Of a stretch of DNA of 64,000 bases, positions 1 through 9,118 are shown piece by piece (within the stretch, counting starts at the first letter, position 1; every line of letters starts with the position of its first letter). Origin of the DNA: Clostridia bacterium. GTDB taxonomy: Bacteria > Bacillota > Clostridia > Christensenellales > Borkfalkiaceae. The notes beneath the pieces are model-generated. The model was not told where the DNA came from. It searched no databases and worked only from the letters and a program-made list of their open reading frames with translations. The translations under genes and the position numbers were made by a program. Location of the stretch: the NCBI GenBank assembly GCA_017396365.1, contig JAFQMD010000028.1:34252-98251 (forward strand), written 5' to 3'.

Positions 1-742
<742 letters not shown>

Positions 743-744
743 CT

Positions 745-774
745 ATTATAGCACACAAGTTATAATTTTGTTAA
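745..774 (-). promoter_or_regulatory. Probable sigma-A promoter of gdhA
   Basis: On the minus strand TTAACA (769-774) and TATAAT (745-750) are separated by 18 bases. Transcription would start around 738, leaving a short leader with the GAGGT ribosome site. Confidence 0.5.
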
Positions 775-813
775 TAAATTTTACCCTAATTTTTTGTGAA
801 AATAAAAAAATAT

Positions 814-842
814 TTGAAAAGTTAAAGATAATGTTGTATAAT
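814..842 (+). promoter_or_regulatory. Sigma-A promoter giving a leaderless start
   Basis: TTGAAA (814-819), 17 bases, TATAAT (837-842). The ATG of the pepE-like gene begins at 849, only 6 bases past the -10 box, where the first transcribed base is expected. No Shine-Dalgarno sequence is present, so the mRNA is probably leaderless. Confidence 0.65.
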
Positions 843-848
843 AAATTT

Positions 849-1544
849 ATGGATAAATATATAATTGCAATCGGCGGTGGTGAACTCCGCAGTAAAGAGA
901 CTTTAGAAATTGATAGAAAAATTGCCGAAATGGCAAAATTTAGGGCTGGCGAAAAAAGAGCCGTCGCTCTATTTATAGGTACGGCAAGTCACGATTCAAT
1001 GCCTTATTACAATACGTTTCATAAGACTTATACGGGCGAACTCGGTTTGAAAACCGACTGCGTTTTAACCGTTTACGGCGAAATGAACTTTGAAAAAATC
1101 ACTTCAAAATTTCAAAAAGCAGACGTGATTTACGTTGGCGGTGGCGACACGATGTTTATGCTTAATAAATGGAAAGAAACGGGCGTGGATAAACTTATTT
1201 TAGACGCGTACGAACGCGGAGTTATAATAAGCGGTTTATCTGCGGGCGCGATTTGTTGGTTTGAAAAAATGTTCTCCGACTCGTATATTTTAAACGGCGA
1301 AAGCGACAGTTATTGTATTTTTAGCGGTTTGGGTGTATTAAAAGGTGGCGCGTGTCCGCATTATAACGAGAGAGAAAAAGACTTCTTACGTTATAATAGT
1401 CCCGTAAAAGACGGCGAGTGGATAGGCATAGACAACAACTGCGCGGCGGTGTATAAAAACGGTGAGTTTTTAGAAAAATTGACGTGTAACGGTAGCGAAA
1501 GATTAGTGTTTAACACGGTTAAAACCACGTTTGGAATTAAATAA
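849..1544 (+). CDS. Peptidase E-like (family S51) serine peptidase
   Basis: A 231-residue class I glutamine amidotransferase-fold protein. The nucleophile elbow GLSAGA puts the catalytic Ser at about residue 131, preceded by YVGGGDT (about 95-101), as in aspartyl dipeptidase PepE and cyanophycinase relatives. An upstream in-frame extension would add a hydrophobic N-terminus unlike the family. MDKYIIAIGGGE is the family-like start, and a promoter sits immediately before it. Its substrate, probably Asp-X dipeptides or another small peptide, cannot be told from the sequence. Single gene, divergent from gdhA. Confidence 0.8.
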   Translation: MDKYIIAIGGGELRSKETLEIDRKIAEMAKFRAGEKRAVALFIGTASHDSMPYYNTFHKTYTGELGLKTDCVLTVYGEMNFEKITSKFQKADVIYVGGGDTMFMLNKWKETGVDKLILDAYERGVIISGLSAGAICWFEKMFSDSYILNGESDSYCIFSGLGVLKGGACPHYNEREKDFLRYNSPVKDGEWIGIDNNCAAVYKNGEFLEKLTCNGSERLVFNTVKTTFGIK

Positions 1545-1627
1545 CACTAATTTTCACAAATTTTTCACTGCCTTTTATTACTATTATAATATTGCTATAT
1601 TAAAATGTATCAAGATTGGAGGTTACT

Positions 1628-2305
1628 ATGTACAAAGTTTTAATTGTTGACGACGAAGCGAAAATCCGTGAAGTTATTGCTGAATACGCTGAATTTGAAG
1701 GTTTTGAGCCCGATCAGGCTGCCGACGGTATGGAGGCGGTTGCAAAATGCAAACAAAACGATTACGATATAGTTTTAATGGACGTAATGATGCCTAAACT
1801 CGACGGGTTTTCGGCTGTAAAAGAGATAAGAAAAGTAAAGGACGTCCCCGTAATTATGCTTTCGGCAAGGGGGGAAGAATACGACAAGTTGTTCGGCTTT
1901 GAAATAGGCGCGGACGATTACGTTGTAAAACCTTTCTCTCCAAAAGAAGTAATGGCGAGAATTAACGCGATTTTAAAGAGAAATTGCAATTCAAAAAATC
2001 AAAAAAATACAAATCAGTCCCTTAAATTTGACGGACTTGAAATTGATATGCTCGGTAGAAACGTTTACGTTGACGGTCAAAAAGCCGAACTTACGCCAAA
2101 AGAATACGAACTTTTATTTTATATGGTAAACAACAAGGGCATAGCGCTTTCAAGAGAAAAACTTTTGTCTGACGTATGGGGCTACGATTTTTACGGCGAC
2201 GACAGAACGGTTGACACGCACATAAAAATGCTTAGGAGCAATTTAAAAGATTATAGAAAATTCATAATTACTTTAAGGGGTATGGGTTACAAATTCGAAA
2301 CATGA
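1628..2305 (+). CDS. OmpR-family response regulator
   Basis: A 225-residue two-component regulator. The receiver domain (1-115) has the acidic pair DDE at 8-10, the phosphoacceptor Asp at about 52 (VLMDVMMP) and the Lys of VVKPFSP. A winged-helix DNA-binding domain follows (about 130-225; SREKLLSDVWGYDF). The start at 1628 is set by GGAGG at 1618-1622; an upstream in-frame ATG would precede it. The stop overlaps the kinase start (ATGA), so the pair is translationally coupled. A TATAAT at 1585-1590 is a likely -10 element. Confidence 0.9.
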   Translation: MYKVLIVDDEAKIREVIAEYAEFEGFEPDQAADGMEAVAKCKQNDYDIVLMDVMMPKLDGFSAVKEIRKVKDVPVIMLSARGEEYDKLFGFEIGADDYVVKPFSPKEVMARINAILKRNCNSKNQKNTNQSLKFDGLEIDMLGRNVYVDGQKAELTPKEYELLFYMVNNKGIALSREKLLSDVWGYDFYGDDRTVDTHIKMLRSNLKDYRKFIITLRGMGYKFET

Positions 2306-3690
2306 AAAAATACGGTAGGCTAAAGTTTAATATGCTACTATATTTCCTGCTTTTCGCAAGTATTATCATTTGTTCGCTATGGGTATTCCAAATGGCGTTT
2401 TTTGAAGGGTTTTATCAAAACCAAAAATTCAAAACAATGATAAATTACAGCGAACAGTTTAAATCGACGAAAGTAGGAGATAGCAAGTTTACAGAATTAG
2501 AAAATCTTTGCGACGACATAGGCATTGACGTTTTCGTTATTTCTCACGATAATTTAGTTTTTCCACAAAATAGACCTATTTCTGAAAACGACGGCGAACT
2601 TATTAAAAAAGCCTTAATTCAATGTGTAAAAAGCGGTTCAAATGAGTGTGTTACCGGTATTGAACCAAACGGTAGAGCGCTTGGAATTTTCTATTCTGCT
2701 ATAAAAAATACCGACGGTAGTTATACGGTACTTACAAGTTCCCACGCAGAACTTAAAGAAACTATTTCAGTTATTAGATTTCAGTTTATCTATACTACGG
2801 TAATCGTAGTAATTATAGGCGTCGTTTTAGCGTGGTTTTTAGCAACGAGAACGACTAAGCCTATTGTAGAAATGTCTCAAACTGCTAAAAAATGGGCGGA
2901 CGGTGACGAAAACGTTACCTTTAACGGTGGCAAACACTACGCCGAACTAAACGAACTTGCCGACACACTAAACTATGCAAAACAGTCCGTTTCAAAGGCT
3001 GGCATACTTCAAAGAGATTTACTTGCAAACGTATCGCACGACTTAAAAACTCCGCTAACTATGATTAGAGCGTACGCCGAAATGATTAGAGACATATCGG
3101 GCGATAATAAGGTAAAAAGAGACAAACACACGAAGGTTATAATGGACGAGGCTGACAGACTTACCATGCTTGTAAACGATATCTTAAACTTATCAAAATT
3201 GCAAGCGTCGGTTGACTCTTTAGAGCCGAAAGAAGTAAACCTTTCTCTTTTAACCGAAAGGGTAATAGGACGATTTGCTCCTTACGTTGAAAATCAAGGA
3301 TACACCATTGAAAATAACGTTGCTCCCGACCTATTGACGATAGTTGACGAGCAAAAAATCGAGCAGGTAATTTATAACCTTTTGGGCAATTCTATCAATT
3401 ATACGGGAGACGACAAAACCGTAAAAGTGTATTTAACCGCCGAAAGCGATAAAATAATTTTAGAAATAATCGACTCGGGTAAGGGTATTTCTAAAGAGAA
3501 AATCGAAACGATTTGGGAGCGTTACTACCGTTTTTCAGAGACAAACACGAGACCGGTTAAAGGAACGGGACTTGGTCTATCTATAGTAAAAACTATTTTA
3601 GAAGCGCACAATTTGCGCTTTGGAGTTAGAAGTAAAAAAGACTGCGGAAGTAATTTCTACGTCGAATTTAACAGGGTGAAAAATGAATAA
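2302..3690 (+). CDS. Membrane sensor histidine kinase
   Basis: A 462-residue partner of the preceding regulator. TM1 is at about 10-32, followed by an extracytoplasmic domain of about 120 residues and TM2 at about 160-181. Then come HAMP, a HisKA domain with the phosphoacceptor H246 in NVSHDLKTPLT, and a HATPase domain with N box (NLLGNSINY), G1 (DSGKGIS) and G2 (GTGLGLSIVK). The signal is unknown because the sensor domain has no feature I recognise. It overlaps the next membrane gene by 8 bases, suggesting the three products act together. Confidence 0.9.
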   Translation: MKKYGRLKFNMLLYFLLFASIIICSLWVFQMAFFEGFYQNQKFKTMINYSEQFKSTKVGDSKFTELENLCDDIGIDVFVISHDNLVFPQNRPISENDGELIKKALIQCVKSGSNECVTGIEPNGRALGIFYSAIKNTDGSYTVLTSSHAELKETISVIRFQFIYTTVIVVIIGVVLAWFLATRTTKPIVEMSQTAKKWADGDENVTFNGGKHYAELNELADTLNYAKQSVSKAGILQRDLLANVSHDLKTPLTMIRAYAEMIRDISGDNKVKRDKHTKVIMDEADRLTMLVNDILNLSKLQASVDSLEPKEVNLSLLTERVIGRFAPYVENQGYTIENNVAPDLLTIVDEQKIEQVIYNLLGNSINYTGDDKTVKVYLTAESDKIILEIIDSGKGISKEKIETIWERYYRFSETNTRPVKGTGLGLSIVKTILEAHNLRFGVRSKKDCGSNFYVEFNRVKNE

Positions 3691-4723
3691 CGACTATTTA
3701 CGAGTTAATTCTAAAGAAGACGAAAGCGAAATTGCAACGAGTGAATTTTCAAACAAAAAAGCCGTTGACGAAACCGAAGTTCCCAAGAAATTAACTTTAG
3801 CAACACTTTTAAATTTTAGCCGTTCCAAACAGTTTAAAGAGGAAATGCGAGCAGAAAATATGCCTAATATTCGCAATATTTCCTTTATTTTCTTCTTACA
3901 CATATTCGTAGTCGTAGTATTGACGCTTATTTCGTTTTTAACAAACGACGTAACCGTACTTATGTTTAACGTTGCGATTGCGTCGCTACTTGTACCAACG
4001 ACTATGGTTATATTCTTCTACAATTTTAACAAGTCTAAAAACACAAGCATTATCGAAGTTATAATGGGTATAGTTTTAGGACTTAGTTCTTTCGTTGGTC
4101 TTAACTTTCTAGACGTGTTTTTTAGCAAACTGATATCGTCTGTTTGGCTATATGAAATTTTAAACGTAATAGTTAGAGATTTCGCGTTATTTATAATTGC
4201 AAATTTCTTTATTAAAATTGCTAAAAAAGACAGTTTGTTCGACGCAATGCTTTTAACCGTTTCGCTTTACGCAGGTTATATATTCGCAAATTCGCTCGAC
4301 GTTTTAATTAACAGTTTATTTATTAACGTAGAACTTTCTAACGGGCAAAACGTCATTTCAACGGGAGCGATAATTCTTGGTGAAGAAAGTTTTAAATACG
4401 TTATAACCGCTTTTATTAAAACGCTTTCAATCGACGTTTTATATATGTCTATTGTAACTTGCGCTTACGCCATAGTAAACGGTGGAGTTATAGGACTTAA
4501 CGTATCGCCGATTAAAGACGAACGCTACAAAGAGTGGTCTTTTTATCTATTATTTTTAATTACAATCGTTTTGCATTTGGGAGCAAAATTTCCATCGACG
4601 ATTTGGGTGTTTAACCTAACTCTTAAAGTGATTAGTATAGTTTTTTCAATTATTTTAGCGGTAATGATTTTAAATTACTACCTTTCAAAAATTCATCTGT
4701 CTAAAACTGACGATACAAAGTAA
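3683..4723 (+). CDS. Multi-pass membrane protein, possibly a degenerate PrsW-like protein
   Basis: 346 residues: an N-terminal polar, cytoplasmic-looking stretch of about 75 residues, then roughly eight hydrophobic segments. I do not recognise it with certainty. The pattern of short polar loops, the stretch DSLFDAMLLTVSLYAGYIFANS and a late IVLHLGAKF segment recall PrsW/CPBP-type intramembrane proteases. A GEESFK motif lies between them, but not at the usual place for catalytic glutamates. Overlap with the kinase gene suggests a role in the same signalling circuit, for instance sensing or proteolysis of a membrane partner. A plain integral membrane protein is equally possible. Confidence 0.45.
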   Translation: MNNDYLRVNSKEDESEIATSEFSNKKAVDETEVPKKLTLATLLNFSRSKQFKEEMRAENMPNIRNISFIFFLHIFVVVVLTLISFLTNDVTVLMFNVAIASLLVPTTMVIFFYNFNKSKNTSIIEVIMGIVLGLSSFVGLNFLDVFFSKLISSVWLYEILNVIVRDFALFIIANFFIKIAKKDSLFDAMLLTVSLYAGYIFANSLDVLINSLFINVELSNGQNVISTGAIILGEESFKYVITAFIKTLSIDVLYMSIVTCAYAIVNGGVIGLNVSPIKDERYKEWSFYLLFLITIVLHLGAKFPSTIWVFNLTLKVISIVFSIILAVMILNYYLSKIHLSKTDDTK

Positions 4724-4738
4724 ACAATATAAAAAATT

Positions 4739-4774
4739 AACCTTAGTTTTCATTTGAAGACTAAGGTTTTTCTT
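4739..4774 (+). terminator. Rho-independent terminator
   Basis: Inverted repeat AACCTTAGT / ACTAAGGTT (arms 4739-4747 and 4760-4768), followed by a T-rich tract. It closes the two-component operon. Confidence 0.8.
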
Positions 4775-4855
4775 TTCCAAATTTTTATAAAATAACAAAA
4801 AATCTATATTTTTTCTACAAATTTATCGTGTTACAATATTTTAGCGAGGTGAAAC

Positions 4856-5173
4856 ATGGATATAACGTGTAAGGCTGAAAAAAGCAAAATCTACATATAT
4901 TTCATTGGCGAACTCGACGAATATTCTTCGTCGGGCGTAAAATTTACGGTCGATAGCATTATCGACAAAACAGCGACGGGGCAAAGCGTTTTTTTTGATT
5001 TTTCTCAAACTACCTTTATGGACAGTACGGGCATTGGCGTATTGCTTGGGCGATATAAAAAACTAAAAAAATTAGGTATAAAAGGCTACGTTTATAACCC
5101 AAGTTTTCAAGTAGATAAAATTTTACAAATATCAGGCATTTACGACGTAATGCCTAAATATAAAAGAGGTTAA
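4856..5173 (+). CDS. spoIIAA: Anti-sigma F factor antagonist SpoIIAA
   Basis: A 105-residue STAS-domain protein. The conserved MDSTGIGVLLGRYK carries the Ser (about residue 57) that SpoIIAB phosphorylates; the dephosphorylated form releases sigma F in the forespore. First gene of spoIIAA-spoIIAB-sigF, with a GAGGTGA ribosome site 4 bases before the ATG. SpoIIAB follows after one base. No sigma-H-type promoter was convincingly recognised upstream; only a TACAAT at 4832-4837 is visible. Confidence 0.95.
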   Translation: MDITCKAEKSKIYIYFIGELDEYSSSGVKFTVDSIIDKTATGQSVFFDFSQTTFMDSTGIGVLLGRYKKLKKLGIKGYVYNPSFQVDKILQISGIYDVMPKYKRG

Positions 5174-5174
5174 A

Positions 5175-5603
5175 ATGAAAAATAAAATGACCATTAAATT
5201 TGATTCCGTATCTCAAAACGAATGCTTTGCAAGAAACGTTATTGCATCTTTTATTTTACCGCTCAATCCAAGCGTAAGCGACCTATCCGACGTAAAAACT
5301 GCTGTAAGCGAAGCCGTAACTAATTCAATCGTTCACGGCTATCCGGACTGCGTTGGAGAAGTAACTATGACCGCAGAAATTTGCGATAGAGATTTACATA
5401 TCATAATTACCGACAGCGGTATCGGAATTGACGACGTTGACAAAGCGTTAGAACCGTTTTTTACGACTAAGCCCGACGACGAGCGTTCGGGTATGGGTTT
5501 TACTATTATAAAAACCTTTATGGACGAAGTAAAAGTCGTTTCAAAAGTAAATAGCGGAACGAAAATTGAAATGATAAAGACGATATCAAAGCAAGCGGTA
5601 TAA
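5175..5603 (+). CDS. spoIIAB: Anti-sigma F factor / serine kinase SpoIIAB
   Basis: A 142-residue GHKL-fold kinase that holds sigma F inactive and phosphorylates SpoIIAA. Visible motifs are the N box EAVTNSIVHGYP, G1 DSGIGIDD and G2 ERSGMGFTII. Its length and order in the operon match the family. In this gene, all nine Asp/Asn/His codons that precede a G end in C, a local codon-context habit discussed under findings. Confidence 0.96.
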   Translation: MKNKMTIKFDSVSQNECFARNVIASFILPLNPSVSDLSDVKTAVSEAVTNSIVHGYPDCVGEVTMTAEICDRDLHIIITDSGIGIDDVDKALEPFFTTKPDDERSGMGFTIIKTFMDEVKVVSKVNSGTKIEMIKTISKQAV

Positions 5604-5612
5604 GGAGAATTT

Positions 5613-6335
5613 ATGCTCAGCGGAGAAGAAACCCTTTTCTACTTAAGACGAGCAAAAGAAGGAGATAAAAACGCGTCTTCTCATCTACTTGAAAACAACG
5701 TTTTGCTTTTAAAAAGTATAATAAAACGGTTTAAAGGTAAGGGTGTAGAATACGACGATTTATATCAACTTGCGTGTATCGGTTTTTTAAAAGCAATTAA
5801 AAACTTCGACGAGAGTTTTGGCGTTGTTTTTTCAACTTACGCAGTTCCTATGATTATCGGCGAAATAAAGCGTTTTTTAAGAGACGACGGAATGATAAAA
5901 GTCTCTCGAATTATAAAAACTCAATCAATTACGATAAATAAATTTATTGACGACTATAATAGAAAACACGGCGACACGCCCACTATTGAACAAATTTCAA
6001 AGGCTCTTTCAATCGACGAAGGGGACGTAGTAATAGCGCTTGACAGTTCAAAAATGCCGATTTCTCTTTCGGAAACCATTGACGATAAAAACGGTGAAAA
6101 AGGAGTTGAACTTGCCGAAAGAATACCGTCTGACGAGCGCGAAGAAGATTTAGTTGATAAAATTCTGTTAAAAACTATGATTGAAAATTTACCTCAGAGA
6201 GAACGAAAAATTATAATTATGAGATATTATAGAGATAATACTCAAAGTGAAATTGCTAAGGAGTTAGGCGTATCTCAAGTTCAAGTTTCGCGTATTGAAA
6301 ACAAGATTATAAGCAAATTAAAATCATTACTTTAA
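5613..6335 (+). CDS. sigF: Forespore RNA polymerase sigma factor SigF
   Basis: A 240-residue sigma-70 family protein directing early forespore transcription. Region 2 is seen at YDDLYQLACIGFLKAIKNFD, region 3 around MPISLSETIDD, and the region 4 helix-turn-helix at SEIAKELGVSQVQVSRIE. Its place directly after spoIIAB identifies it as sigma F rather than G or B. Ribosome site AAGGAG precedes the ATG. The stop codon lies inside the terminator hairpin. Confidence 0.95.
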   Translation: MLSGEETLFYLRRAKEGDKNASSHLLENNVLLLKSIIKRFKGKGVEYDDLYQLACIGFLKAIKNFDESFGVVFSTYAVPMIIGEIKRFLRDDGMIKVSRIIKTQSITINKFIDDYNRKHGDTPTIEQISKALSIDEGDVVIALDSSKMPISLSETIDDKNGEKGVELAERIPSDEREEDLVDKILLKTMIENLPQRERKIIIMRYYRDNTQSEIAKELGVSQVQVSRIENKIISKLKSLL

Positions 6336-6355
6336 AGCCCTTAAGGGCTTTTTTC
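6334..6355 (+). terminator. Terminator of the spoIIA operon
   Basis: Self-complementary AAAGCCCTTAAGGGCTTT (6334-6351) followed by T residues. It overlaps the sigF stop codon. Confidence 0.85.
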
Positions 6356-6370
6356 TATATTTGCTTTTAG

Positions 6371-6399
6371 TTGACTTTTTTATCATTATACTTTATTAT
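6371..6399 (+). promoter_or_regulatory. Sigma-A-like promoter giving a leaderless trmB
   Basis: TTGACT (6371-6376), 17 bases, TATTAT (6394-6399). The trmB ATG at 6409 lies where transcription should begin. A second TATAAT at 6405-6410 overlaps the ATG but lacks a matching -35. Confidence 0.55.
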
Positions 6400-6408
6400 A
6401 TAAGTATA

Positions 6409-7080
6409 ATGAGAATGCGTAGAAAAAGTAACCTGTTTGAAAGGTTAGAAAAATGCAACGACAGTTTGCTTTATATTGAAAACGAAGAATTTTTCACTAA
6501 AACTGAAGAGGAAAAATTCCATATTTTTGACCTACAAGAGATTTTTTCTAACGAAAATCCTTTGTGGCTTGAAATCGGGTGCGGTAAAGGGCAGTTTGCC
6601 TTGGAAACTGCAAAACTCAATCCAAACGTAAATTTAATTGCAGTTGAAAAAATAAGCAACGTAATTTTAACGGCTTGCGAAAGGGCTGAAATCGAAAAGC
6701 CTAAAAACTGCAAGTTTTTAAACTGCTCAGCGGAAAATCTTTGTTACTATTTTAAAAATCAATCGGTAGAAAAGATTTTTTTGAACTTTTCTTGCCCATA
6801 TCCTAAATATACTTATAGAAACAGGCGTCTTACTTATCACAGATTTTTAGAAGTTTATAAAAGACTTTTAACTAAAAATGGTGAAATTCATTTAAAAACC
6901 GATAACGCAGGTTTTTTCGAGTTTTCAATTCAATCACTTTCCGAATTCGGTTTTAAAATCAAAAACGTGAGTTTGGACTTACATAACTCCGACTTTTTAG
7001 GCAACGTTGAAACTGAATATGAAAAACTTTTCTCATCACAAGGCAAACCCATTTATAGACTGGAGGCTTACTTAAATTGA
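6409..7080 (+). CDS. trmB: tRNA (guanine-N7-)-methyltransferase TrmB
   Basis: Methylates G46 in the tRNA variable loop using SAM. A 223-residue Rossmann methyltransferase with motif I EIGCGKGQFALETA and a later KTDNAGFFEF segment. I place the start at 6409 because MRMRRKSN matches the family N-terminus (MRMRxKPW in Bacillus); a longer in-frame TTG start would add a hydrophobic tail. No Shine-Dalgarno is visible, in keeping with a leaderless message. The next gene starts inside its stop codon (TTGA). Confidence 0.92.
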   Translation: MRMRRKSNLFERLEKCNDSLLYIENEEFFTKTEEEKFHIFDLQEIFSNENPLWLEIGCGKGQFALETAKLNPNVNLIAVEKISNVILTACERAEIEKPKNCKFLNCSAENLCYYFKNQSVEKIFLNFSCPYPKYTYRNRRLTYHRFLEVYKRLLTKNGEIHLKTDNAGFFEFSIQSLSEFGFKIKNVSLDLHNSDFLGNVETEYEKLFSSQGKPIYRLEAYLN

Positions 7081-8765
7081 ACGGAGTATTTTTTAACAAA
7101 CTAAAAGAATCGCTCATATCGGTTCTTCCCATAACGTGTATAGTTATAGTCATAAATTTTTTGACCGTACCTATGAACACGCTTAGTTTGGTATCGTTTT
7201 TACTCGGTTCAGTTCTTTTAATTCTCGGTATGTGCCTTTACACGCTTGGCGTTGACACGGCAATGACTCCTATCGGTACGCATATCGGTTCTAACGTAAC
7301 TAAATCAAAAAAGATTTGGTACATACTTTTAATAAGTTTTATTTTAGGCGTTATTATAACCATTGCCGAGCCGGACCTTGCAGTTTTAGAAGGGCAGTCG
7401 GGAATTAAAAATTTAACTCTTATTATTGCTCTTGGCATAGGCGTTTTTATGCTAATTGCAATACTTAGAATATTTTTAAGAATAAAACTTAAATTTTTAT
7501 TTTTAATTTTATACGGCGCTCTTTTCATAATCGTTATCTTTGCGCTTTTTATCAATAAAAATTCAATTCCTATTTCCTTTGACTCAGGCGGAGTTACTAC
7601 AGGCCCTATAACCGTTCCGTTTATAATGGCTTTGAGTTCGGGTATCACAGGTATTTTGGGCGGTAGCGGACAGGAAGATAGCGAATTCGGCACGATAGGT
7701 ATTTGTTCGGTCGGTCCGATTTTGATGGTGCTTTTAATTTCGGTGTTTAGCGGTACGACGCCGTCTGGCGAACACTACGACGTCACAAATTACACGTCGA
7801 TAGGGCAAATGCTTAGCCACTATTTTACGTCTATACCTTTACAAATTCTAAACGTTTTAAAATCGTTTGCGCCTATCATTTTATTTTTCGTAATCTATCA
7901 AATTTTCGCATTAAAACTATCGCTTAGAGTTTTACTTAAAATTTGTTTCGGTTTGATATATTCGGTATTAGGTTTAACCCTATTTTTTACTGCGGTAAAC
8001 GTCGGTTTTATGCAAACGGGCGCGTATATTGGAAACGCTCTTTCTACGGTAAATAAGTGGAGTATTATTCCAATAGGCATGCTTATCGGCTTATTTATTA
8101 TATTTGCCGAACCGGCAGTTCACGTTCTTACAAAACAAGTTGAAGACCTTACCAACGGTGTTATAAAAAGAAAAACCATGCTTTTCACCTTGGCTGTTGC
8201 AATGTCTGTTGCAATCGGTCTTGCAATGCTTAGGGTAATCACAAAGATAAATTTATTATGGTTTATTATTCCGGGATACGTAGTAGCGCTTATTTTAATG
8301 TTCGTCGTACCCGAAGTCTTTACGGGTATTGCGTTTGACTCGGGCGGAGTAGCCTCAGGACCTATGACGGCGACTTTCTTGCTCCCGTTTACTGCAGGAG
8401 CGTCACTATTTTTAAACGGTGAGACAGGCGTAGAACAAACTTTTGGCGTAGTTGCGCTCGTTGCAATGACTCCGCTACTTGCAGTTCAAATTATAGGTTT
8501 AGTTTATAAAATTAAGATGAATAGCGAAAGGCGTCTTGCAAGCGGTTATTTTGCAGATATGCTAGCCCATGAAGGCGAAATTATCGACCTTAGCGCCTTA
8601 AAAACCGGTAAAAACGTAAAATCTTACATAAAAGTAGGCTTGGAAGAGAAGATAAAAACTTTAAAAACTGAAATTGACGATTTAAAACACGAACTTGCTT
8701 TAAAGAGAGCAAAACTATCCCGCTATATGAAAAAAATGAGCAACTTTAAAAAGGAGGAAAAATAA
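7077..8765 (+). CDS. DUF1538 multi-pass membrane protein, putative PII-controlled transporter
   Basis: 562 residues with about twelve to fourteen hydrophobic segments, belonging to the DUF1538 family of unknown function. The protein is an internal duplication: FDSGGVTTGPITVPF near residue 165 recurs as FDSGGVASGPMTATF near 422, each within a similar run of membrane segments. That is the architecture of many inverted-repeat transporters. The last ~60 residues are charged and look coiled-coil, likely a cytoplasmic tail. Start TTG at 7077, with GGAGG at 7062-7066. Two PII-like genes follow without a gap, which suggests nucleotide- or metabolite-dependent gating. The substrate is unknown. Confidence 0.85.
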   Translation: MNGVFFNKLKESLISVLPITCIVIVINFLTVPMNTLSLVSFLLGSVLLILGMCLYTLGVDTAMTPIGTHIGSNVTKSKKIWYILLISFILGVIITIAEPDLAVLEGQSGIKNLTLIIALGIGVFMLIAILRIFLRIKLKFLFLILYGALFIIVIFALFINKNSIPISFDSGGVTTGPITVPFIMALSSGITGILGGSGQEDSEFGTIGICSVGPILMVLLISVFSGTTPSGEHYDVTNYTSIGQMLSHYFTSIPLQILNVLKSFAPIILFFVIYQIFALKLSLRVLLKICFGLIYSVLGLTLFFTAVNVGFMQTGAYIGNALSTVNKWSIIPIGMLIGLFIIFAEPAVHVLTKQVEDLTNGVIKRKTMLFTLAVAMSVAIGLAMLRVITKINLLWFIIPGYVVALILMFVVPEVFTGIAFDSGGVASGPMTATFLLPFTAGASLFLNGETGVEQTFGVVALVAMTPLLAVQIIGLVYKIKMNSERRLASGYFADMLAHEGEIIDLSALKTGKNVKSYIKVGLEEKIKTLKTEIDDLKHELALKRAKLSRYMKKMSNFKKEEK

Positions 8766-9118
8766 TGAATAAAAGCGTTTTAAAAGTAATGATTATTATA
8801 ATCGATAGAAACAAAACTGAAAAATTACTTAGCAAATTAAATCGCTTAGGCATCAATTTTCCTCACGTTTTTAGAGCGGAAGGCACGGCAAAGTCCGACG
8901 TTTTAGAAGTTTTAGGTATAGGACATAGCGAAAAAAGTATCGTCTTTTTTACGACTACGAGCGATGACGTTTTAAAAATTAACGACCTACTAACGAGCGA
9001 GTTCGATCTACTTAAAAAAGGCAACGGAATTGCTTTTACTATTCCTATTAGTAGCGTAGGCGGTCCTGCAACCTTACAAATACTTAGCGGAATGAGTTTT
9101 TCAGGAGGAAAATCATGA
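8765..9118 (+). CDS. PII-like signalling protein (first of two)
   Basis: A 117-residue ferredoxin-like fold protein of the PII superfamily: an N-terminal strand (KVMIIIIDRNKTEKLL), a short Gly-rich middle (GIGHSEKS) in place of a full T-loop, and a C-terminal GIAFTIPISSVGG segment. The conserved uridylylated Tyr of GlnB is not present, so this is a PII-like relative rather than GlnB. A strong AGGAGG site precedes the ATG. The start overlaps the end of the DUF1538 gene, so it probably binds that protein. Confidence 0.75.
   Translation: MNKSVLKVMIIIIDRNKTEKLLSKLNRLGINFPHVFRAEGTAKSDVLEVLGIGHSEKSIVFFTTTSDDVLKINDLLTSEFDLLKKGNGIAFTIPISSVGGPATLQILSGMSFSGGKS

Noticed and set aside
6361..6408. Longer TrmB starting at an upstream TTG
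   Set aside because: It would add a hydrophobic extension absent from the family and place the likely promoter inside the gene.
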